A stretch of 64,000 bases of DNA, from assembly GCF_001612885.1 (NCBI RefSeq), contig NZ_BDBH01000001.1, positions 248,001-312,000 on the forward strand. The letters run 5' to 3'. The position numbers and the translations under genes are program-made. The DNA is from Nocardia harenae NBRC 108248. Its GTDB lineage: Bacteria; Actinomycetota; Actinomycetes; Mycobacteriales; Mycobacteriaceae. Under the pieces are notes generated by a model. The model saw nothing but the letters and a program-made list of their open reading frames with translations. It was not told the DNA's origin and searched no databases. Below, piece by piece: positions 15,519 to 23,650 of the stretch; position 1 is the first letter of the stretch, and each line of letters opens with the position of its first letter.

Positions 15519-17324
15519 ATGACGACGGTGACCGACGAGACGATGAACGACAGCGATCCGGAGGAGCGCGCGGAGCCGGACCCCGAGCCGGAGCCGGAGC
15601 GGCCGGAACCCCGCTCGCCCTACGACACGCTGCGTGATCCGGCGTTCTGGCTGTTCCGCGTCTTCCCGCTGCGGCTGGTGGTGCCCGCGGTACTGTTCGC
15701 CGCGGCGCTGGCCTGGGTGGTGCTGGCCATCACATCGCACGTGATCGGAGCGGTGGCGGCCGGGGTGGTGGCCGGGCTGATCCTGCTGGTGCCGGTCCGG
15801 GAGCGCACCCTGGTGGCCCGGATCGCGGGCGCGCTCGGCCGCAGGCGGGATCGCAAGTTGCCCGCGAACTGGGCGAGCTCCGGCGAGCCGTTCGACGTGC
15901 CGGTGAGCGAGGGCGGCGGCTACGGGATGCGCTGGGACGGCGAGGCGCTGGTCACCATGCTGCGCATCGACCCGCCGCCGGACAGCCTGACGCTGCTCCG
16001 CCCCGGCGCGCTCGACACCGACCAGCTGCTCCCGCTCGCCGAGGTGGCCAGGTGCCTGGACCAGTTCGATCTGGAGCTGGCGGGCATCGACCTGATCAGC
16101 ACCGGCGCGCGCACCGCGGGCACCGGGGTCGCGGCGCAGCTGTACGAGCGCATCCTTGGCCCGCTGCCCGCCATCGCGCACCGCACGGTGTGGCTCGTGC
16201 TCCGGCTGAACCCACTGCTCAACGCGGACGCCGTGGAGAAGCGCGGCGGCGGCAGCACCGGCTCGCTGCGCGCCGCCATCATCGCGACCCGGCGGGTGGC
16301 GAACCGGCTGGCCGCGCTGGACATCGCGACCTCGGTGCTCAGCGCCGCCGAGCTGACCGCCGCGCTGCGCAGGCTGACCCACGGCACCGAGCTGGACGAG
16401 GTGGTGGAGACGCCGAAGGGGCTGCGCAGCGGCGACCGGCACCTCGCGCTCTACCGGGTCGAGGCCGAGGCGGTGCAGCCCGAGGGGCTGGCCGCGATCT
16501 GGGCGCTGCCCAGCCTCTCCACCACCGTGACGCTGCGGCTGCGGCCCGGCGCGCACAAGCCGGAGACCAGGCCGGACCTGATCGGCACGGTGCTGCTGGA
16601 GGCGCTGGTGCGGATCGACACCGCCACCGAGCCGGAGGAGCCGCCGCTGCCGAGCCTGCGGCCGCTGCCCGGCAGGCAGCTGCGCGCGCTGACCACGAGC
16701 ATCCCGCTCGGCGATGCCGGGCGCACCGACCCCGCCGACGCCTACCGCGGCACGCTGACCGCGCTCACCGGCATCGCGGTGCCGACCGCGGGCTGCGGCC
16801 AGCTGATCGGCGCCGACGAGCGGGGCCGCGGCATCGCGGTGCCGCTGATCGGCGAGGGCACCAGGCACGTCGAGGTGGTCGGCAACCTCGACCTGGCGCA
16901 GCAGGTGGTGCTGCGCGCCATCGCGCTCGGCGCGCACGGGGTGGTGCACACCTCCCGGCCGGAGCGCTGGCAGACCATGGTGACGGCGCTGGACACCCCC
17001 GGCATCCTGACCATCGCGCCGCGCGCCGCAGGCGCCAGCTACCACCCCTCCAGCCCGCCGCCGCGCCCGGCGGCGCCCTACCCGAGTACCACCGTGCTGG
17101 TCTTCGACGGCGTGCCGCCGACCACGCACGCGGGCGGCGCCACCATCGTGCACGTCAGGGACGAGGGCGAGCCTGCCCCGCTGGACGCGGACATCACACT
17201 GATCCAGGATCCGGCGGCGCCGAACCGGATCACGGTGCGCACCGGGACGGCCGAGACCACCGTCTCGATGGTGACCACCCCCGCGGAGATGGAGTACATC
17301 GGCGAGTCGCTCGCGGCCCGCTGA
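15519..17324 (+). CDS. eccE: ESX membrane protein EccE
   Basis: A 601-residue EccE protein. An acidic Pro/Glu-rich N-terminus is followed by LRDPAFWLFRVFPLRLVV and two adjacent transmembrane helices at about residues 50-100, then a soluble region of about 480 residues typical of EccE, with a glycosyltransferase-like fold in known structures. ATG 15519 follows CAGGGAA at a suitable distance and is preferred to the upstream frame start at 15471. EccE lies at the periphery of the ESX complex. The gene is read towards the esx pair and ends just before a perfect hairpin that separates it from those convergent genes. Confidence 0.9.
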   Translation: MTTVTDETMNDSDPEERAEPDPEPEPERPEPRSPYDTLRDPAFWLFRVFPLRLVVPAVLFAAALAWVVLAITSHVIGAVAAGVVAGLILLVPVRERTLVARIAGALGRRRDRKLPANWASSGEPFDVPVSEGGGYGMRWDGEALVTMLRIDPPPDSLTLLRPGALDTDQLLPLAEVARCLDQFDLELAGIDLISTGARTAGTGVAAQLYERILGPLPAIAHRTVWLVLRLNPLLNADAVEKRGGGSTGSLRAAIIATRRVANRLAALDIATSVLSAAELTAALRRLTHGTELDEVVETPKGLRSGDRHLALYRVEAEAVQPEGLAAIWALPSLSTTVTLRLRPGAHKPETRPDLIGTVLLEALVRIDTATEPEEPPLPSLRPLPGRQLRALTTSIPLGDAGRTDPADAYRGTLTALTGIAVPTAGCGQLIGADERGRGIAVPLIGEGTRHVEVVGNLDLAQQVVLRAIALGAHGVVHTSRPERWQTMVTALDTPGILTIAPRAAGASYHPSSPPPRPAAPYPSTTVLVFDGVPPTTHAGGATIVHVRDEGEPAPLDADITLIQDPAAPNRITVRTGTAETTVSMVTTPAEMEYIGESLAAR

Positions 17325-17327
17325 CGA

Positions 17328-17361
17328 CGAGGCCGGCCGGGGCGCACCCCGGCCGGCCTCG
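17328..17361. terminator. Bidirectional hairpin terminator between eccE and the esx pair
   Basis: A perfect 15-bp stem (17328-17342 with 17347-17361, arm CGAGGCCGGCCGGGG) closes on a 4-nt CGCA loop. It begins three bases after the eccE stop and ends 11 bases from the convergent esx stop, so it can end transcription from both sides. There is no U-tract, which is usual for actinobacterial terminators. Confidence 0.85.
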
Positions 17362-17372
17362 GTGCCGTGCGA

Positions 17373-17666
17373 TCAGAAACCGGAGAAACCGTCACCGACC
17401 CGGCCGTCGGCCTCGAGCGCGCGGCTCAGCGCGTTCTCCACCTCGGCGGCCAGCTGGTCGAGCTTGCTGAGGGTGTCCTCCAGCTCGGTGTTCACGTTGC
17501 GGTTCGCGTTGTCGAAGTTCGAGATCGCCGAATCACCCGACAGGTTCTGGCGGAAGGCGTTCGCGGCGTCGTTCAGTTCCTGGATCTCACCCTGGATCTT
17601 GCCGCCGTTGTTCTTCAGCTCGTCGTAGAGGGCGTTCATGGTCGCGGGGTCGTAGAGGATGGTCAT
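17373..17666 (-). CDS. WXG100-superfamily Esx protein lacking the Trp (L-S-G turn)
   Basis: A 97-residue Esx protein, second of a pair. It has the expected helix-turn-helix length and heptad-like pattern, but the WXG turn is replaced by Leu42-Ser43-Gly44 (QNLSGDSAI). The C-terminus ends GFSGF, like EsxG-type proteins. It probably forms a 1:1 heterodimer with the WXG partner encoded 41 bp upstream and would be exported by the ESX machine. A GAAGGAC ribosome site precedes ATG 17666. In known pairs one partner often lacks a strict WXG, so this is likely functional. Confidence 0.8.
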   Translation of the reverse strand: MTILYDPATMNALYDELKNNGGKIQGEIQELNDAANAFRQNLSGDSAISNFDNANRNVNTELEDTLSKLDQLAAEVENALSRALEADGRVGDGFSGF

Positions 17667-17707
17667 GTGTCAGTCCTTCGCTCGAGTTTCTGGGCCGCAG
17701 TCGCGGA

Positions 17708-18004
17708 TCAGCTCTGGTCCATGTTGACGAGGGTCGCCTTGCCGGAGGCGACGGCGGCGGTCAGCTCGTCCAGCTTCTGGTTCAGCCGGGTGGCTTCATC
17801 GTCCCAGGCCTGCGCGACCTGGATGAACCTGGAGTTGGCCTCGCCCTTCCAGCCGGCCCGCGCGGCGTCAGCCGCGGCATCGACGGCGGAAACCGACGCC
17901 CGCAGGGCGCTGATGGCCGAGTCCATCCGGCTTTCCACCTGGGTGATGGCGTCGGCCTCGACACCGACCGCACCGGCTCCGCCACCGAGATTCGTCAAAC
18001 TCAT
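17708..18004 (-). CDS. WXG100 family Esx protein
   Basis: A 98-residue secreted-type Esx protein with a clear Trp52-Lys53-Gly54 turn (AGWKGEAN) between two amphipathic helices. The N-terminal ~20 residues are Gly-rich. It lies first in the pair (reading minus strand), 41 bp before the Leu-Ser-Gly partner and 108 bp after espG. GAAGGG in front of ATG 18004 is a good ribosome site. It is the probable general ESX substrate of this locus. Confidence 0.88.
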   Translation of the reverse strand: MSLTNLGGGAGAVGVEADAITQVESRMDSAISALRASVSAVDAAADAARAGWKGEANSRFIQVAQAWDDEATRLNQKLDELTAAVASGKATLVNMDQS

Positions 18005-18112
18005 GTTCTTACCCTTCTTCGTGAGGATTCTTCTGGTACCGAGATCCGCCGGACGCTGCCGACCGAGCGAGTCCCACGGTCTGTGCCGCAGTCGTTGACT
18101 GCGACTCGATAG

Positions 18113-18904
18113 CTAGTGCGCGAGCCACCTCCCTCCGGGCAGCCCCTCGAGCAGCGCGCCGATGGCATGCGCGACCCGGTGGTCCGACCCGCTGGTGACC
18201 GTGGTCCAGAGGCGCCCGTCCGGCGCGAGGGACGGGGCCGCGACGATCCGGCCGCGGTCGGTGTCGTACACCGCGACCGCGCCGGGAGCCCGCGCGGTGC
18301 GCCCGTCCTCGTGTGCCAGCGCCACGATCTCGGTGCAGGCGTGGGTACGGGCCAGCGCGGACCCGAGCCGGGTGGCGTCCCGTTCCGGCGCACCGGAGGC
18401 GTAGAAGGCGTCGGTGTAGTCGCTGACGGTGGCCGCGGCGTCCAGCCGGTCGGCGAGCTCGTCAGCGGGCGCGCTGAACGCGGGCACATCCGCCGGGGTC
18501 AGCGCGTCGAGCGTGGTCAGCAGCGGCGCCGCCGCCGCGGAGTTGGAGCCGTCCAGCCAGATCGGGCGCACCTGGTAGCGCGCACCGTCGCGGACGGCGA
18601 GGGCGTGCTGCTCGCCGCGGCGTACCAGGCAGCCGCGCCTGGTGCCGTCGGCGGTCACCGTGCGCGCCGCGAGCTGCCGGTCCGGCTGGGCGAGGACGAA
18701 GAGCGCGGCGGCGAGTTCCCCGTCGACCTCGCCTGCCTCGTCGATTAGCCCGGCGCCGGTCAGCTCGGCGACCGCCGCCTCCTGGGCGAGCCGCCACTCG
18801 GCGTAGGAATCCTGCTCCGGCCCGACGGCGAGCACCAGCGGCATGGTCTGCACCCCGAGGCGGTGCGCCACGGCGAGCAGGCCGTCGTTGGTCAGGGTGG
18901 TCAC
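18113..18904 (-). CDS. espG: EspG-family chaperone for PE/PPE substrates
   Basis: A 263-residue protein of the EspG family, cytosolic chaperones that bind the tip of PPE partners and keep PE-PPE dimers soluble. Signs are the start TNDGLLAVAHRLGVQTMPLVL, the LAELTGAGLIDEAGEV-like helix-turn, and the late segment GRTARAPGAVAVYDTDRGRIVAAPS with a terminal HAIGALLEGLP helix. The start is GTG 18904, overlapping the PPE stop as GTGA, so PPE and EspG are translationally coupled, as expected for a substrate and its chaperone. Two more EspG paralogues occur at 22867 and 54186. Confidence 0.88.
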   Translation of the reverse strand: MTTLTNDGLLAVAHRLGVQTMPLVLAVGPEQDSYAEWRLAQEAAVAELTGAGLIDEAGEVDGELAAALFVLAQPDRQLAARTVTADGTRRGCLVRRGEQHALAVRDGARYQVRPIWLDGSNSAAAAPLLTTLDALTPADVPAFSAPADELADRLDAAATVSDYTDAFYASGAPERDATRLGSALARTHACTEIVALAHEDGRTARAPGAVAVYDTDRGRIVAAPSLAPDGRLWTTVTSGSDHRVAHAIGALLEGLPGGRWLAH

Positions 18905-19893
18905 GGGAGCCCCTCCGCGCGCCTGCCGCCCTCGGCCTGGTAGCCGCCCGGGGTGACGGCGCCGAGCACGGCAGGCGCCGCCTGGATGCCGACCTCCGCG
19001 CCGAGGTGATCGTCGGTCTCGCCGGGCAGCGCGGCACGGGGGAAGCGGCTCGCCTCCTGGGCCGCCGCGCCCTGCGCCAGCGGCGCCATCGGCATCGACT
19101 GGCCGGCCGGGCTCGCGGGCACCGGCGTCGCGCGCGGCACCGGCTCGACCGCGGCCGTGGCGGCCTGCGCGACCATCGGCGCGCGGTAACCGCCGAGTTC
19201 GCGCACCGGCATGGCGGGGATTCCGGTCATCGGGATCGCGGGCATCGCCACCGACGCCGCCGCCACCCTGGTGCCGACGCCGGGCGCGGTCGACGCCGCG
19301 TTCACGGACTGCTCGGCTTGCAGCGGCTGTTCCGGGGCGATCCGCGGCGGGTGCTGCTGCTCCCAGGCCAGGGCGAGCGGCTCGGTCGCGGCCTCGTAGC
19401 TGCGCATCACCCGGGAGGCGACCGCCTTGGCCTGGTCCGCCTCGGTGTCGGTCTGCGCGGCGACCGCCTTGATCGGGCCGCCGAGCGCGGTGCCGATGCT
19501 CTCCACCGCACGCTGCGCCTGCTGGATGGCCTCGATGTCGACCTGGTTCGGCATCGCGATCATCGCGATCTCGTAGGCGGCCACCTGTGCCTGCATCCGG
19601 GCGGCATTGCCCGCCGCGGCGCCCGCCACCTCGATCAGCCACTGCCGCAGCGTGGTGATGGTCTCCATGACCTCGCCGCTGCGCCCGGACTGCCAGGCGC
19701 CGCGCAGCTCCTCCAGCGCGTGCTCGTACTCCAGCACCGCCGCGCCGAAGGCGCCCGCCAGCCGGGTCCAGGCGTGCGCCGCCTCGGCCATCGGGACGGA
19801 GCCGGGGCCGGTCGCCAGCTCCTCGGCCAGCCGCTGCGGCGGCCGCGCCTCCCAGACGACGCCGGTGAAACCTGGCTGCGGTGGTTCGATCAT
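18901..19893 (-). CDS. PPE-domain protein
   Basis: A 330-residue protein with an N-terminal PPE-type helical domain (about 1-180): GFTGVVWEARPPQRLAEEL, AWTRLAGAFGAAVLEYEHALEEL, RGAWQSGRSGEV with a W-x-S-G turn, and AAYEIAMIAMPNQVDIEA. The C-terminal third is Pro/Ala/Val-rich and low-complexity. It should pair with the PE protein encoded 31 bp upstream and be chaperoned by the coupled EspG, forming the classical PE-PPE-EspG export unit. Having this trio with eccA makes the system ESX-3/5-like rather than ESX-4. Confidence 0.85.
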   Translation of the reverse strand: MIEPPQPGFTGVVWEARPPQRLAEELATGPGSVPMAEAAHAWTRLAGAFGAAVLEYEHALEELRGAWQSGRSGEVMETITTLRQWLIEVAGAAAGNAARMQAQVAAYEIAMIAMPNQVDIEAIQQAQRAVESIGTALGGPIKAVAAQTDTEADQAKAVASRVMRSYEAATEPLALAWEQQHPPRIAPEQPLQAEQSVNAASTAPGVGTRVAAASVAMPAIPMTGIPAMPVRELGGYRAPMVAQAATAAVEPVPRATPVPASPAGQSMPMAPLAQGAAAQEASRFPRAALPGETDDHLGAEVGIQAAPAVLGAVTPGGYQAEGGRRAEGLP

Positions 19894-19924
19894 GGCTGCG
19901 CGGGGCCTTTCCAGAGCGGGGTGA

Positions 19925-20272
19925 TCAGGCCGAGACGGTGCCGGAGCCGGTCTCCAGGCTCGCCACCGTCTCGCTCTCCAGCCGGTCGAACTCGGTGGTC
20001 TGCTGCCGCAGCGCCGCGGCCAGCTTCCGTACCTCGTGCACGCCTGCCTGCGCGCTGCTCAGGTAGGAGGCGGCGACGTCGTTGCTGGTGACGGCGGCGC
20101 GGCCGGACACCTCGTCGACGCCGGCCGGCGGGATCCGCAGCGCCTCCTCGACGGCCTGCAACTCCGCCGCCAGCCGGTCGGCCAGCCCGTCCAGTCCGGT
20201 GGACGCGCGCGCCGCGGCCTCCGGATCGAACCGGACGCCGTCGAAGCCATGCCCCGTGCTCTCGCCGCTCAT
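19925..20272 (-). CDS. PE-domain protein
   Basis: A 115-residue PE-like protein. It shows the two-helix pattern with the diagnostic turn AGVDEVSGRAAV at about residues 50-61, preceded by LDGLADRLAAELQAVEEAL. The C-terminal helix carries LRQQTTEFDRLE. There is no extra domain, so it is a minimal PE partner for the adjacent PPE protein. AGGAGG lies about six bases before ATG 20272, a strong ribosome site. Confidence 0.8.
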   Translation of the reverse strand: MSGESTGHGFDGVRFDPEAAARASTGLDGLADRLAAELQAVEEALRIPPAGVDEVSGRAAVTSNDVAASYLSSAQAGVHEVRKLAAALRQQTTEFDRLESETVASLETGSGTVSA

Positions 20273-20329
20273 ATCTGCCTCCTGCTCGTCGCTGCCGAAT
20301 TCGTCACCGCCGGAATGCGTTCCCGGTGG

Positions 20330-21700
20330 TCAGAGTGTGAGATCCCGATCCGGGGGTGGCTCGGTGCTCGGCGCGGCGGCGGCGCCGACGACCGGGAGCG
20401 TGACTCCGTCGATCGGGCCGACCACCTCGTCGCCGTTGCTCGCGTTCACCATGACGCCGCGCACCCCGTCGGTGCTCGACTCGCCCTCCCTGGCCAGCCC
20501 GGCGCCGCCGAGCGCACCGGCCGCGCCGCCCGCGGGCATGAAGCCGCCACCGCCGCCGGTGCCGCCGCTCGCCGCGGCCGGGGTGACGGCGGCCGGAGCC
20601 GCGGCAGCCGCGCCCGCCATACCGCCGAGCGGGCCGCCTGCTGCCCGGGTGCCCTGCCACGGGCTCAGCGGCGCCGGCGGCGGGGCGAAGCCGCCGGCCC
20701 CGCCGAAGCCACCGCCGCCCGCACCGCCCGCACCGCCGGCACCGCCACCGCCCGCGGCGATCGGCGAGGCCGGATCACGCTGCTGCGCCTGCTCTTCCGG
20801 CGTGCGCGGCGCGAGCAGCGCGGTGTTCGCCGGCTTCGCGACGGTCTGCGCCACCGTGGTCGCGGCCTGGGCAGCGGTGCTGAGCAGCGGGGTCAGCATG
20901 CTCAGCAGCTGGGTGAGCTGCTGCGCACCGTCGACGCCTGCGGGGGCGCTGGTGACCGCCACCTTCTGCCCCGCGGTGCTCATGCTCGCGCTGTGGCCGA
21001 GCATCTCGCCCTTGGTCTTGACGGTGATCGCGACGCCCTCGGTCGCCGACTCCACCGCCGAGGCGACCAGGAAGGCCATGCCCGGCCCGCTGGTCGCGTA
21101 GAGCGGCGCGGCCGCGAGCGTCGCGGAGAACTTGGAGATCACCGCGGCCAGCAGCGTGGCACCGGTGAAGACGCTGTTCGCGCCGTTGCCGATGATCACC
21201 TTCTCCTGGGTGCTCTGGGCGGCGAGCTCGGCGCCGTCGGCCTGCGCCTGCCCGGCCTTGGCCGCGGCCTGCTGGGCCGCCATGCTCTGCCACACCTGCA
21301 TGACCGCCTGCAGCGCGGTGGTGCCGAGCTGGGTCACCGACTGCAGCACGGTGCCGACGTTCTGCAGCATCTGGGTCGGGTCGGCGGGCGGCGCGGGCGC
21401 GGCCGCCGGGTCGGCGAGCACCTGCTGCGGCGCGGGCTCGGGCAGCCTGCCGGTGCCGAAGGCCGCCGCCAGGTCGGTGAGCGGGCGCATGAGCGCGCTG
21501 AGGTCGATCACCGGCAGCGGCGGCAGCCCGGGCAGCGGCGGCAGCGCCGTCAGGTCGGGCAGGGCGGGAAGCCCCATGTCGTGCAGGATGTCGCCGACCG
21601 GACGGTCGAGCATGGGTGCCAGCGCGCTGCCGCGCAGCAGCTCGAGCAGCGTCGGATCCAGCGGCGAGGGTGCGCCCGGCCCCGCCTCCGGGGCGGTCAT
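20330..21700 (-). CDS. Ala/Gly/Pro-rich ESX-associated protein (EspB/EspE-like, tentative)
   Basis: A 456-residue protein with no firm family match by eye. The N-terminal third is Pro/Leu-rich with LP-repeat phrases. A helical middle follows (about 110-170, rich in Gln and Ala). A hydrophobic stretch at about 180-225 could be membrane-interacting: SVFTGATLLAAVISKF and GMAFLVASAVESA. The tail is strongly Gly-rich. The ATG overlaps the stop of the EspC-like gene (ATGA), so the two are coupled, as in mycobacterial EspC-type/large-partner pairs. It is most likely a secreted or surface ESX substrate. Function not assigned. Confidence 0.5.
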   Translation of the reverse strand: MTAPEAGPGAPSPLDPTLLELLRGSALAPMLDRPVGDILHDMGLPALPDLTALPPLPGLPPLPVIDLSALMRPLTDLAAAFGTGRLPEPAPQQVLADPAAAPAPPADPTQMLQNVGTVLQSVTQLGTTALQAVMQVWQSMAAQQAAAKAGQAQADGAELAAQSTQEKVIIGNGANSVFTGATLLAAVISKFSATLAAAPLYATSGPGMAFLVASAVESATEGVAITVKTKGEMLGHSASMSTAGQKVAVTSAPAGVDGAQQLTQLLSMLTPLLSTAAQAATTVAQTVAKPANTALLAPRTPEEQAQQRDPASPIAAGGGGAGGAGGAGGGGFGGAGGFAPPPAPLSPWQGTRAAGGPLGGMAGAAAAAPAAVTPAAASGGTGGGGGFMPAGGAAGALGGAGLAREGESSTDGVRGVMVNASNGDEVVGPIDGVTLPVVGAAAAPSTEPPPDRDLTL

Positions 21701-22011
21701 AGCTGCTGGACGGCTCCGATGGCCGCCCCGGACTCGGTGTCCGTCGCCTCGTAGGTGGCCGCGGCCTCGTAGGAGGTGAGCGCGGTACCGGCGTGCACGC
21801 CGGCCAGCTCCAGCAGCGACGACACGTGGTTGGCCTGCGCGACCGCGTAGGCGGCGAGGAACTCCTGGCCGATCAGGCCGAAGATGGGCACGACGGCGGC
21901 GATGCTCGCGGCCTGGTCGACCGCACCCGCGGTGGCGATCCCGGCGGCCATCGACGCGGACGCGTCACCGTACCGACGAAGCGCATCCGGCACTACTGCG
22001 ACGTGGTTCAT
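21697..22011 (-). CDS. EspC-like (DUF2580) ESX secretion-associated protein
   Basis: A 104-residue helical-hairpin protein. It starts MNHVAVVPDALRRYGDASASM and continues with IFGLIGQEFLAAYAVAQANH, a layout shared with EspC/DUF2580 proteins co-secreted with ESX substrates. The C-terminus has YEAAATYEATD, containing Y-x-x-x-[D/E]-type tyrosines that could act as an ESX export signal. ATG 22011 is preferred to the slightly longer upstream frame because it begins the conserved segment. It is translationally coupled to the Gly-rich partner gene and has a 20-bp palindrome just upstream. Confidence 0.65.
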   Translation of the reverse strand: MNHVAVVPDALRRYGDASASMAAGIATAGAVDQAASIAAVVPIFGLIGQEFLAAYAVAQANHVSSLLELAGVHAGTALTSYEAAATYEATDTESGAAIGAVQQL

Positions 22012-22028
22012 CACTCTCGTCCAATCCT

Positions 22029-22048
22029 GAAACATGGCACCATGTTTC
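22029..22048. promoter_or_regulatory. Perfect 20-bp palindrome upstream of the EspC-like gene
   Basis: The arms GAAACATGG (22029-22037) and CCATGTTTC (22040-22048) are exact inverted repeats around a 2-bp centre, 17 bp before the ATG. The size and position suit an operator bound by a dimeric regulator near the transcription start. It could instead be a short attenuator hairpin in the leader. It matches no iron or zinc box that I know. Confidence 0.5.
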
Positions 22049-22108
22049 GCTCAACGTTACCGAGCGGTGACCCTCCGATACGATCATCCGACGGTTAACT
22101 TTCGATGA

Positions 22109-22414
22109 CTACTCGGGGCCGGCTACCTCGGCGTTGAAACCGGTGATGATCTCGGCCTGCTCCGCGAACGCGCGGGCCGCGGCGGCGCGTGCCGTCTCGA
22201 CCAGTGCGCTCTCGAATTCGGCGGGGGTGAGCGTGGAAATCGCTGCGGTGCAGGTCAGATCGAGGAGGGCACCCTTGCCGTCCACCTCGACGGTGATCGC
22301 GCCGTCCGGCGAGGTCTCGGTGGCGCGCACGCCGCCCATCGCCTCCCCGAGGTCACGCAGCCGGTAGATCTGGTTCTGCACCCGGGCGAGCAGTTCGTCC
22401 ATGGTCTCGACCAC
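22109..22414 (-). CDS. YbaB/EbfC-like ESX-associated small protein
   Basis: A 101-residue protein of the YbaB/EbfC-like fold found repeatedly in actinobacterial ESX loci: an N-terminal helix MDELLARVQNQIYRLRDL, a strand pair TSPDGAITVEVDGKGALLDLTC, then a long C-terminal helix rich in Ala. Classical YbaB binds DNA, but the ESX-linked versions more likely serve as partners of secreted proteins. GTG 22414 follows AGGAGG at six bases and is preferred to the internal ATG. A second such protein precedes the giant gene at 51096. Confidence 0.65.
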   Translation of the reverse strand: MVETMDELLARVQNQIYRLRDLGEAMGGVRATETSPDGAITVEVDGKGALLDLTCTAAISTLTPAEFESALVETARAAAARAFAEQAEIITGFNAEVAGPE

Positions 22415-22443
22415 GGCGTGCCTCCTGTCGGTGTCGGCGGGAA

Positions 22444-22794
22444 CTAGGTGGAGTGCAGCCAGCTCTGCGGCTCGTTCTCGTACTCCTGCTCGGCGATGAT
22501 CTCCGCCGCCGCCACCTCCTGCTCGGTGGGAAGTCCGGTGAGCGCCAGCATCTCCGGCGTGAAGCCGGCGGCCTTCAGGTTCTCCCTGCGGGCCACACCG
22601 GCTCGCGCCGCGGACTGCTGACAGAGCCGCAACAGCTCGGCGGCGAGCTGCGCAGGATCGCGGCGCAGCTGATCCGGCTCCAGCGCGACGCCGAGCGGCA
22701 GCCCGTGCTCGGTGGTGCGCACCGAGATCGACCCGGTGAGCGTGGATGCGGTGAATTCAGCGGGAAAGTCGTGCTGCGTGGGAATATTCGTCAC
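22444..22794 (-). CDS. Small ESX-associated protein, EspH/DUF2694-like (tentative)
   Basis: A 116-residue acidic protein. Strands near the N-terminus (STLTGSISVRTTEHGLPLGVAL) are followed by helices LRRDPAQLAAELLRLCQQSAARAG and a C-terminal GLPTEQEVAAAEIIAEQEYE segment. The order resembles DUF2694/EspH proteins that accompany EspE/EspF-like substrates, and also the YbaB-like ESX proteins. It sits between the second EspG and the YbaB-like gene on the same strand. Start is GTG 22794 with only a weak ribosome site. Function not shown by sequence. Confidence 0.45.
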   Translation of the reverse strand: MTNIPTQHDFPAEFTASTLTGSISVRTTEHGLPLGVALEPDQLRRDPAQLAAELLRLCQQSAARAGVARRENLKAAGFTPEMLALTGLPTEQEVAAAEIIAEQEYENEPQSWLHST

Positions 22795-22866
22795 GGGGCC
22801 CCCAGTCGCGGTGATATCGAGGATCGCACGCGGAGTGCGGCGACGCCAGTTATGCTCATTGTTTTC

Positions 22867-23637
22867 TCACGCGCGGTCGTCCTTGATGGCGCGCACGATC
22901 TCGGCGATCTGCGCGTTCACCAGGCTGGTCAGCCTGCTCCGGCCGGCCGGGATCACGGTGGCCGGATTGCCGGGCACCACCACGTATCTGCCGTCGTCGG
23001 TGAGGTCGCGCCAGTGCAGGTACACGGTGTTGATGCCGCGCGGCCCGAACCGCGACACCCCCTGCTGCACCGTGATCGTGCCCGCCAGATCGGCGGCGGC
23101 CGTGCCGAAATCGGCGTCCTTGCTCGGACGGGTGTCGATCACGTCACGCACCGTCGAGCGGTGGTAGCCGTGGTCGAGGTCGGCGTCGGCGGCCGGGTCG
23201 GTCACGGTGAAGCCGGGGCGACTGCCCGCCGGGCACTCCGGCAGCGCCGCGGCCACCGCGTCGCCGAGCTCGAGCACGTCCTGCTCGGTGACGGTGAAAC
23301 CGCCGGCCCGCTCGGCGCAGCCGCTCGGCTGCTGCACGATCAGGTAGCCCTGGTCGGCGGTGCGGGTGGCGAGGGCGAAGACCCCGGTCCCGTCGGCAGG
23401 CGCGACGCCGTGCACGACCACCCGGATGTCCGGCCTGGTGACGGCGTCGAGCACGTCGTCGAAGAGCCCGCCCCAGCGCTCCCTCAGCTCGGCTGCCGCG
23501 ACCGCCCGCTCCCTGCGGGCCGCCACCGCGGTCACCCCCGGCTCGGTGCGGTGGTGGAACGGCTCGGGCAGCCACTCCCCCCGCCCGGCCCACAGCGCGA
23601 TGAACTCGAGCGGCGAGAGTTCCCAGCTCCGGCTCAT
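22867..23637 (-). CDS. EspG-family chaperone, second copy
   Basis: A 256-residue EspG-type protein starting SRSWELSPLEFIALWAGRG. Conserved later segments are FTVTEQDVLELGDAV and the C-terminal core GTITVQQGVSRFGPRGINTVYLHWRDLTDDGRYVVV. The same phrases recur in the EspG at 54186 (TGAITVHQGYSAFGPRGI, WRDLPDDGRYVIV), so the two are closer to each other than to the one at 18113. The ATG is 13 bp after the stop of the Gly-rich substrate gene, implying a dedicated substrate-chaperone pair. The C-terminal helix is predicted to be amphipathic. Confidence 0.8.
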   Translation of the reverse strand: MSRSWELSPLEFIALWAGRGEWLPEPFHHRTEPGVTAVAARRERAVAAAELRERWGGLFDDVLDAVTRPDIRVVVHGVAPADGTGVFALATRTADQGYLIVQQPSGCAERAGGFTVTEQDVLELGDAVAAALPECPAGSRPGFTVTDPAADADLDHGYHRSTVRDVIDTRPSKDADFGTAAADLAGTITVQQGVSRFGPRGINTVYLHWRDLTDDGRYVVVPGNPATVIPAGRSRLTSLVNAQIAEIVRAIKDDRA

Positions 23638-23650
23638 CGTGCGGCCCCGC

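Noticed and set aside
4846..22414. Assignment as ESX-4 (the ancestral minimal system)
   Set aside because: ESX-4 loci lack eccA, espG, PE and PPE; all are present here, so an ESX-3/5-like type is favoured.
22850..22875. Zur-like box in front of the second EspG/EspH-like junction (GAAAACAATGAGCAT)
   Set aside because: Only one half resembles a zinc box and the other half is poor; too weak to report as a site.
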